The notes below the pieces were generated by a model, which saw only the letters and a list, made by a program, of their open reading frames with translations, searched no databases and was not told the origin of the DNA. From assembly GCA_025331125.1 (NCBI GenBank), contig JAOALB010000011.1, positions 62,001 to 126,000 of the forward strand: a DNA stretch of 64,000 nucleotides, given 5' to 3'. Below are positions 56,619-64,000 of this stretch, piece by piece. The translations under genes and the position numbers were made by a program. This stretch comes from Mycogone perniciosa (taxonomy: Eukaryota; Ascomycota; Sordariomycetes; Hypocreales; Hypocreaceae). Numbering within the stretch: position 1 is the first letter of the stretch; each line of letters opens with the position of its first letter.

Positions 56619-57115
56619 GATAAGCGCCCTCTTCTCATCTCGATCTTGGAACGGATAGGGCAGCAGTAGGACCCTTCTGCAATCTGGGGCTAATCATTAA
56701 TCATGGCTAGTCACCGGTCGGGTTGACAATACGAAAGGCACAGCCTAAATCCTACTCAGCATGCCAACCTGCGGCGTCTAGGTTTAATGCTCACTCTTGG
56801 AGATTCGGGAGGCAGGGAATTCGGGCGGAATGCAGACCCCGGCGTCCAGAGCCTATCATCGCCGATTATTCTCTGTTTACTTTAGCTGGCGTGTTCCAAC
56901 GTTATTGTTAGTTAGCCTGCACAACTAACTAGTGAAGTTTGGTGTGTAGAATTTTTCCGCAGAATGCTACCGTTACCTATCACAAAAAAGTCATGTTACA
57001 CGAAGTAAAAATATGAAGATGCCAGCACTAGCTATCTGTCCCACAGGAGCCTACGAGTAGAGCCCATCTTTAGCTCTCATGCCCATGTTAGTGGTACCTG
57101 TAATACTACGAGTAG

Positions 57116-57131
57116 TACGGAGTACTCCGTA
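57116..57131. repeat. Perfect palindrome TACGGAGTACTCCGTA
   Basis: The complete 16-bp form of the dispersed element, a perfect inverted repeat without spacer. Confidence 0.8.
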
Positions 57132-57518
57132 GGATTATCTGAGTAGTTGGGTGGACCCTCTCCATGCTGTGTGATATTAATACTACATCCAACATCAAAT
57201 CATGGAGACAATGCAGGGCAAGGGCTTGCGTGAGGGGGGAACCCAGAAAACATTAAAAACAGAAAGAAAAAAACCAGCTGCAAGATAAAAGGCTGTTGTT
57301 GGCTGAAGACGGGACGGGGATGGCACACTCCTCGACTCCATAGAGGATTTCAACACTACGCTACTACGAAGTACCTGACCATATTACAGATAGGCACTTC
57401 GTACTCCGTATCGTTGGTGGTGTGATGCGCCACTGGCCAATCCTCGGATGTCGAAATCACCCGTTGGGTTAGGTAGGTGCAGAATTAGCACGTATGTGTC
57501 TCACTCAAACTGAGGTAT

Positions 57519-57535
57519 GTACTCCGTACTCCGTA
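57519..57535. repeat. Tandem GTACTCCGTACTCCGTA
   Basis: Two direct TACTCCG units. Tandem and inverted forms of the same unit thus coexist within 400 bp. Confidence 0.75.
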
Positions 57536-58930
57536 TGCTTTGGCCTTTTGTTCTGCTGGATTAATATGACCCGTCACCGCCATGGCCCTTTGCTATACGT
57601 AGTACGAAGTAGTAGTACCAAGTAATCCCACATTCCATTGCTAGCTGGGCTTTCAACCTCTTATACGGAGCATATAAGGTACATATTACCTAGTACTATC
57701 ATTGTAGTACATTAGTAGTATGTACCTTCAGCAGCAGCAAGCCACCATGTTAGCCTTGACCATTCAGAGGTGACCCCGCTGATAGTTGGAGGGACTCCCT
57801 CCCCCTCCTTTAGTCCTTTAGGGCCTCCATTTACCCCAACCAGAACCCGGCCCAGCAGACGAGGGGCAGCTTGCTGTTGCTGCCACTTGCTGCTGCTCTG
57901 CTCCAGATCCAGACTACTATCTAGGTACTTAGTCGCAATAGTTGGTAAGCTGGGTGACAAAGTACCTCCATGGTTGACACAAGCTAGAGGAGCTTGCGCG
58001 ACTCCAGGCCACAAAAAATCTTTTTGCCGCCAACACGCACCAGCACAGACATGCATCATGACGAGGCGTCAATCTGATGCTGGGCCATGCTAGTTCACAT
58101 TGAGATTGCGTTGGCATTTTGACCCCTTCTTTCATTTATTCATCTGATCCATTCAAACGCGCTCCTTCACTCGGCGTCGATCAAGGGCTCCAAAAGACTC
58201 CTCGTCGTCTTACGTCCTCCTCTCTCAGCTCAGTCTCTCCCCCTTGGGCCCTGAACGACGACCCCTGGTCCCGGCCATACCCTGGCTACTCTACTCCGTA
58301 CTCTACTCTGCTCTACGAGTACTCGTACTTTGCAGACAATCCTCGTTCCTGTTCGAGACTGTGGTCTGCTCCTAGAACAGCGGCCGAATAAGGACGGGTC
58401 GGAACAGAACAAGCAAGGGAGCACCAGGGCGTTTCTTTTCACCGACCTGGACTTGACAGACACGGTATTTTGGCGCCGGTGGTTTTGCTTGTGTTTGTGA
58501 GTTGTGACAGCTCTCGTGGCTCTTCGACTCTCGACTCGCCAGCTCCCCCTGTCTTCGGGCTTTGGCTTAAGATCTCGCCCGCCTGAGCACCCGGCTCCTG
58601 TTGTTGGCTGAGCGTCCGCCTGCAGCCTGCCTGCATCTCTATCTCACTGCCGTCAAGCCGTGCAGCTCTCACCCTCTCAGCCCTGATTGTTCTCTCGGTA
58701 GTCGCTCCTGTGTCTAGCTACCCCCGCGGGTCTCGCTGCTAGCGGATTCATTTCTCTGTCCTCGAGTTCTCGACTCTTTTCTAGCACCTACCTCAGCCAT
58801 TGACGGCAAGAAATTGAGGGCTATAACTTTCAGTTAAATCTTCTTGGACGGCCATTTGATGCGCCTGGCTTTGCTTGCCCTTGACACTTGTCCAGATAAT
58901 TGAATCCCAAGATCGGCGACTAACGCAGTC

Positions 58931-60040
58931 ATGGCGCCGCATCCGACTCTCAAGGCGACATTCGCCTCTAGAGCCGAAACCGCAACCCACCCTCTAACCT
59001 CCTATTTGTTCAAGCTCATGGATCTCAAGGCTTCCAATCTATGCCTAAGCGCCGATGTGTCAACCGCCCGGGAGCTTCTGTATCTTGCTGATAAGATCGG
59101 CCCTTCCATTGTCGTGTTCAAGACACACTATGATATGGTTTCTGGATGGGATTTCCACCCAGAGACCGGTACCGGAGCTAAGCTGGCTTCCCTGGCTCGA
59201 AGGCATGGCTTTCTCATCTTTGAGGATCGCAAGTTTGGTGACATTGGCCACACGGTCGAGCTGCAGTATACCAGCGGCTCGGCCCGCATCATCGACTGGG
59301 CTCACATTGTCAACGTCAACATGGTCCCAGGAAAGGCATCTGTGACATCGCTAGCCAATGCCGCCGCGAGGTGGTTGGAGCGATATCCTTGCGAGGTGAA
59401 GACATCTGTCACTGTCGGAACCCCCACCACTGACCACTTCGACTATGATGATGAAGAAGATCAAAAAGATGGTATCAATGGTGACAAGCCCATATATGCT
59501 GGGCGAACAGGCGACGGGCGCAAAGGAAGCATCGTCTCCATCACTACCGTCACCCAGCAGTACGAATCCCTCACGTCTCCACGGCTCTCCAAGACAATAG
59601 CTGAGGGGGATGAGGCTATTTTTGCCGGAATCGAAGAGGCGCCGCTGAACCGAGGTCTTCTCATTCTTGCCCAGATGTCCAGTCAGGGCAATTTCATGAA
59701 TAAGGAATACACCCAGGCTTGCGTGGAGGCCGCAAGAGAGCACAAAGACTTTGTCATGGGCTTTGTCTCTCAAGAGACTCTGAATACGGAGCCAGATGAT
59801 GCTTTCATCCATATGACGCCAGGCTGCCAGCTACCCCCCGAAGATGAAGAACAGACCAATGGAACTGTTAGAGGAGACGGCCAGGGACAGCAGTATAATA
59901 CGCCATCAAAAATCATTGGAATCTGTGGCACAGATATTGCCATTGTGGGAAGAGGTATCTTGAAGGCGGGAGATCCCGTGGAAGAGGCGGAAAGATATCG
60001 GTCCGCCGCATGGAAGGCGTATACGGAGAGGCTTCGATAA
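58931..60040 (+). CDS. ura3: Orotidine-5'-phosphate decarboxylase
   Basis: Last step of de novo pyrimidine synthesis: OMP to UMP plus CO2 in the cytosol (ura3/pyrG). A single exon of 369 aa from [17 protein letters not shown], longer than the yeast enzyme because of a charged insert at about residues 158-215 ([17 protein letters not shown]) that is usual in filamentous fungi. Substrate-site motifs: [34 protein letters not shown] (first Lys), [16 protein letters not shown] (the catalytic Asp-x-Lys-x-x-Asp), [39 protein letters not shown] and [15 protein letters not shown] (phosphate-binding loop). A second low-complexity stretch ([20 protein letters not shown]) lies before the phosphate loop. 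All catalytic residues are present. Confidence 0.97.
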   Translation: MAPHPTLKATFASRAETATHPLTSYLFKLMDLKASNLCLSADVSTARELLYLADKIGPSIVVFKTHYDMVSGWDFHPETGTGAKLASLARRHGFLIFEDRKFGDIGHTVELQYTSGSARIIDWAHIVNVNMVPGKASVTSLANAAARWLERYPCEVKTSVTVGTPTTDHFDYDDEEDQKDGINGDKPIYAGRTGDGRKGSIVSITTVTQQYESLTSPRLSKTIAEGDEAIFAGIEEAPLNRGLLILAQMSSQGNFMNKEYTQACVEAAREHKDFVMGFVSQETLNTEPDDAFIHMTPGCQLPPEDEEQTNGTVRGDGQGQQYNTPSKIIGICGTDIAIVGRGILKAGDPVEEAERYRSAAWKAYTERLR

Positions 60041-60828
60041 AGGGGCAGGGTTGCTGGTTTGATTGATGCAGCATTATGGCTGAAAGTCTGGGTGAATATT
60101 GGTTTCCAAGTCTGGTTGTGATGTTACTAGGCTACATTGGTGTTACATGGGATTGAGTAGGCGGTGAGAGAGTATTTAGTGGCTTCATGACTGCGTTTAT
60201 GACGGATCTGGGACTTGGCAGCACAAAGTGAGGGGCCTTCAGGATTGGGATTGATGAATTGCCATGTTCTTGAGACAGCGAAGGGGAAATTTCTATTATT
60301 AGACGGAACACGGGTCGTTTTTATTAGGTTTGTCGCTTGCTGAGTAATGTTCCATAGACTCTCGGCCAAATCCTACAGACTACCTACTCGTAACATTGCA
60401 GACACGTGCTGCATGTCGTGAAGACTCCAGCGAGTCAGTCCAATACGAGCCGCAGCTTTGACCGAATTTAACTGCGTTGTCAAAACCGCCAGGAACACTC
60501 GACAAGTTCAGCTGAATTTACTAGTCAGTCAGTACGAAGGCCGTGCATAAATCGGGCGTGGGAGACCCCACATCGTAGGGCTACTGGTTTTTAAACTTAA
60601 ATGGCTAAAGTACGAGAGGCAGTCGTTGTGGTGTAGTGATGTCTTACCGTACTCCGTACTCCGTACGAGATATGGGGTAGTGGCGGCACTATCTTGATCC
60701 TTCACGCCTTCTACATGTTTCGTCCCTGCCTTTAATACTCGCCTCTTCGCCATACCTGGGGAAGAACTGAAGGGAAAAGGAAAAAGGAAAAAGGGGAAAA
60801 AGGACTTAGACAACACTCGTAAGTAAAT
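60041..60828. other. Intergenic region between ura3 and the Zn2Cys6 gene
   Basis: 3' UTR of ura3 and promoter of the Zn2Cys6 gene. It contains the tandem motif at 60645-60667 and an A/G-rich leader just before 60829. No supported gene. Confidence 0.45.
60645..60667. repeat. Tandem TACTCCG block
   Basis: Three adjoining units (TACCG, TACTCCG, TACTCCG) followed by TACG, about 165 bp upstream of the Zn2Cys6 gene start. Confidence 0.75.
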
Positions 60829-63224
60829 ATGGCTGACGAGGTGGTTGTGGAAGACGCATCGCGGGGGAAGGCTCCGCCAAAGAAGAGGAGACGAGTGGTT
60901 ATCTCATGTACCGAATGCCATCGAAGAAAACAGAAGGTGAGTAAGGACACTGGTCACTGAGCGCAGTCTTGTGCTTGTGTGTGCGTTTGCTGACCTTGAC
61001 GAACAAAAAAGTGCGATCGCCAGCTGCCTTGCGGTAACTGTAAGTTGAGAAACAAGGAGGCTCATTGCGAGTATGAGCCCAAAGTGTCGTCGGCACGGGA
61101 CCGTGAGACGCAAAGCGGCAGAGAGGACAACAGCCCGCCCGACAATAACGAGCCGTTATCCTCTGCGGCGGCGGCTTTGGGGTATTCCCAGACGGGCCCA
61201 TCGACGCTGTCGTTCATCAAGAAGATCGAGAGCGCCAGCACCAATGAGGGCGATGGCGAGGATGCCGCGTCTGGCCTTTCGTCCGGGTCCTCACGGCAGG
61301 AGTCTTTCGCCATCAAGGAGAAATTCAAGGGACTCATCCGGCTGCTTCCGGCCAAGACGTATCTCGACCAGCTCATTGATATATTCATGGCCGAATTCAA
61401 CTGGCAGTATTACTTTATCGATCGCCAGGTGTTTTACAAACAGCTCGAGGACTGGAACAACCTGCCCTTCAGAATCCTCTCTTCGCAAGGGCCCGAGGCG
61501 TTGCCCTACGATCTGAGGGTTTTCCCGGCGCTGCTATTTGGGATGATAGCCATGGCGCTCCTCGCCCTTCCTGAGGAGCTGTACCCCACCTTTGAGCCGT
61601 TGAAGTATGCTGCGAACATGACGTTTGAGAACCTGGCGATGGATTACAGTGAGTCCGGAGGCACGCTTGTTAGCCTCTTTGGCAAGAAGACGCTCTCGGT
61701 CACGACTGTCCAGGCGCAGTTTGTGAGAGCTGTGTTTCTCAAGTACACGGCCCACGTTACTGAATCTTGGCACATGATCGGGGTGACCATTAAAGATGCC
61801 CAGGAGCTTGGGATGCACCGAGATAGCTTGGATCCCCAGCCTGCATCCTCTGATGCAGAGAGTGTTTTGGAGAATCAGTGGCTGATTCAGCAGAGGAGGA
61901 ATATATACATGGTTCTGTCGATATGGTAAGTGAATCGGTCCAAACAAACCCCATCGTCAAGGCGACGCCTAGGAAGATTAGCTGCTAACGGGAGATAAAT
62001 GTTAGGGATATTCACATGTGTCTTATTCTCGGTCGGCCAGGATCCCTGGATTGGAGACATGGCCTGCCGACGCTTCCCATTGACGCGAATATCTATACCG
62101 ACCACTCGAAGACACCCGTCATCCCCAGAGACGAGGAACGCGACCCCCCAACGCCGTTGAGCAGAACTCTGCACCTGCAAAAAATGAGCTCCATACTCCG
62201 GAGTGTCCAAGATTTGGAACAGGATGGGCCATGCCCGCGGGACTTTTCCAGGGTGGACAAACTCCACGCCAAGATCTGGGAGATTCACGAAACCACGCCT
62301 GCCATCTTTCGACTGGACGGCGCAGATAGACGGTGGGACGATCATCCTGGCATGGAATGGATCCAACCAGCCAGGTTCCTTTTGGCGCAGATGCACAAGT
62401 TCACTCTGATGGCGCTCCATAGGCCTTACATCTTTCATCGAGACATAAGTCGCAATGCAGCACTCAATGCTAGTCTCGAGATGCTCGAGATTCAAAGACT
62501 CGCCTTTGCGGGTCTGTCAATGTCGTCTTGGAGGAAGTATGTCTTCCCGATACATCGTGACAATTCATTCTACATAGTATTTGGCTCACCTATTCCTTTG
62601 TATAGTTACCTCATGTTTTACGGGAACTTCGATGCGGCGACACTGATTGCAGCGATTTACATATTGTTTCCTCATGAACACCCCGAGCTTAGGGATAGTG
62701 CGGTACAGCATCTGCTATGGGCAGTGGAACGGTTTTCCGCGATGAGGGATCGTAACCCTCTTGCGAGGTCGGCACAAGGGGTACTGAGAGCTATCGTCGC
62801 TAGGGTTATCAAGGCGCTCGGCACTTGTGCGCCTTCAACATCCAGCACCACCACAGGGTATATATCTGAGATGTCGGTGTCGGTGTCGGCAGAGAGCATA
62901 GCTTTGACTCCAAGCGGCTCGCTCGGGAACGCAACATATGCAACAATGATGGGAGGTGACGCTTCGTCATTTTCGGGAGTGTCGATGCCAACGGGCGACT
63001 GGCTGCTAACGAACGAGGGGCACGGTTTGGTCGGAATTGCCCCCATGTTCCCTGTAGGGGATATCCTCTTCAACGACCTCACGGCAAACGAAGACCCTGC
63101 ATTGCTGCCTGGACTGGACATGTCTGATGGGTTGGACCCGTGGCATTTCGGGGGCGCCTTTGGGCAGAACACGCTGTGGCAGTTCTTGAACCAGCACCCG
63201 CCTGACTCCAGCGATTCGGCATGA
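60829..63224 (+). CDS. Zn2Cys6 transcription factor with fungal-specific regulatory domain
   Basis: Nuclear binuclear-zinc-cluster regulator; target genes unknown. Four exons (60829-60936, 61012-61925, 62006-62536, 62606-63224) give 723 aa. After a nuclear-signal-like PPKKRRRVV, the zinc cluster CTECHRRKQKCDRQLPCGNC continues to a final Cys in EAHCEY, with all six Cys at standard spacing; the first intron lies right after the third basic turn (RRKQK). The middle homology region has LLPAKTYLDQLIDIFMAEFN, ARTYR-like LKYTAHVTESWHMIGVTIKD, AQELGMHRD and a second-exon end RRNIYMVLSIWDIHMCLILG. The last intron (62537-62605, 69 nt) is a multiple of three without stops; splicing gives SSWRNYLMFYGNFDAATLIA. 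The C-terminus has a Ser/Thr-rich, acidic end with EDPALLPGLDMSDGLDPWHF, a likely activation region. Confidence 0.92.
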
Positions 63225-64000
63225 AACGTCGCGGGGCATTGCATGTTGCACGCACGGTGGCTTCACGGCGGGCGGGCACAGGGAGCGGGCGTCATTGGAT
63301 CGTATCCCCGTTTGCTTGGTTACTATACCTCCACTCACAAACCCACGACCCATCGAAAAAACCTGCGGGGTTGGGAGTTCGTCTTGGAGAGACCAGTCAG
63401 TGAACGCGTCGAAGGGGCGCAGGGGCTGCGCAAACAATGCAACAACAACAAACGAGATGGATCTGGCAGCGATTGGAAGACGGGAGGATGGCGATGCACT
63501 TGGGCGCCTATTACATAAAGATGGAACTCTTGGTGGTTTCATGCGCAAGGTGTGGTGGCTCCGGCGAGCCCGATGTACCAATAGCGCCGAATGTGTGGCG
63601 GTACGAAGTGCGACCCGGTAGGGGCCGCGGGCGGTTATCCACAGCGGAGGGTAGGCGCCTAGGTCTCTAGGAAGCGCGTGGGTTCCCCTGTAAACTGCTT
63701 GATTAGGCGCACTAGCAGCACTGTGGGGATGCTTAACTTGCGAAAAAGGACGGAAAATAAATAAAAAAACAACCACAACATACATTGTCATCAGCACCCT
63801 ATCTATCTGTCTTACCTCACTAATATCTCACCCGCCAGAAGCGCATCCTTCGCGGCCGTCAGACGGGACTTCCATCGGTTTTCGGTACTGCAAGCCCTAT
63901 CCAGAGCGTATGCCAGCCAATACGGAGCAAAGCACGTCCTCGTACCTTTTTGATTGCCTGAGTTGAGTGCATCGCATTGGATTTCGGATTTGTGTCCGCG
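63225..64000. other. Right-end non-coding region
   Basis: 3' UTR of the Zn2Cys6 gene followed by DNA with no supported coding sequence. A long minus-strand frame (63006-63797) crosses into the coding gene and looks like a shadow. Confidence 0.45.

Larger units (their letters stand above)
56619..58930. other. 2.3-kb intergenic region rich in TACTCCGTA elements
   Basis: No supported gene. It has the densest cluster of the dispersed motif (near 57116, 57370, 57400, 57519, 57597, 57664 and 58293). The last 800 bp are C/T-rich and probably form the promoter and leader of the OMP decarboxylase gene. Confidence 0.5.

Noticed and set aside
57712..58093. Two frames of 107-115 codons on opposite strands
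   Set aside because: Mirror images in a C/T-rich leader region; no domain.
63006..63797. Minus-strand 263-codon frame at the right end
   Set aside because: It overlaps the Zn2Cys6 coding sequence in antisense and its translation is low-complexity without a domain.
1..64000. tRNA, rRNA and CRISPR features
   Set aside because: I found no T-loop-like GGTTCGAATCC with a matching cloverleaf, no rRNA-like stretch and no spaced direct repeats. A tRNAscan run would be decisive.

Overview
This window is from a filamentous ascomycete, most likely a Sordariomycete and probably of the order Hypocreales; I cannot name a genus. The evidence is many short GT-AG introns with branch-like elements, a 369-residue OMP decarboxylase of the filamentous-fungal type, a het-C homologue, a CYS3/MetR-type bZIP, Zn2Cys6 and C2H2/TPR families peculiar to Pezizomycotina, and long intergenic regions. 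There are no operons. I see no tRNA, rRNA, CRISPR array or intact transposon.

Layout, left to right. 1-2838 is non-coding. 2839-9509 holds housekeeping genes: ribonucleotide reductase large subunit (minus), a TatD-family nuclease (plus) and the kinetochore protein Chl4/CENP-N (minus). 10106-15961 holds two bZIP regulators, one a fungal bZIP with an unresolved 5' end and the other the sulfur regulator MetR/CYS3. A small conserved protein follows at 16276-16725. 17540-23224 is an accessory island: a TPR fragment, a C2H2/TPR gene with a destroyed splice donor and, head-to-head with it, a DUF7580-type gene with an in-frame stop. 25131-46591 returns to conserved genes: a PLP aminotransferase, a VWA protein, a conserved coiled-coil protein, an RBM39-like splicing factor, the sphingolipid fatty-acid 2-hydroxylase Scs7, HET-C, a Ptc6-like PP2C phosphatase and a BTB-like protein. 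46827-51943 is the reductive iron-uptake pair FTR1 (minus) and FET3 (plus), sharing a 1.7-kb divergent promoter that carries two inverted copies of the iron-regulator motif ATCAGATAA. PI synthase follows at 52663-53761. 54801-56618 holds a frameshifted HNH-nuclease gene next to the 3' relic of a second copy. The right end has OMP decarboxylase and a Zn2Cys6 transcription factor.

How the genes work together: Fet3 oxidises Fe2+ and hands Fe3+ to Ftr1 for uptake, so their shared promoter makes sense. RNR1 and CHL4 are S-phase and chromosome genes, and both have ACGCG-type (MBF-like) elements upstream. RNR1 and OMP decarboxylase both serve nucleotide supply. The three accessory loci (C2H2/TPR, DUF7580, HNH) each carry lesions and look like decaying members of fast-evolving fungal recognition or incompatibility families.

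Two window-wide features stand out. First, a short palindromic motif (TACGGAGTACTCCGTA and relatives) is scattered through non-coding DNA and absent from every exon modelled here. Second, several gene models depend on unusual introns: a GC-AG intron, exons of 13, 28 and 44 nt, and three introns whose length is a multiple of three and which contain no stop, so they can pass for coding sequence.
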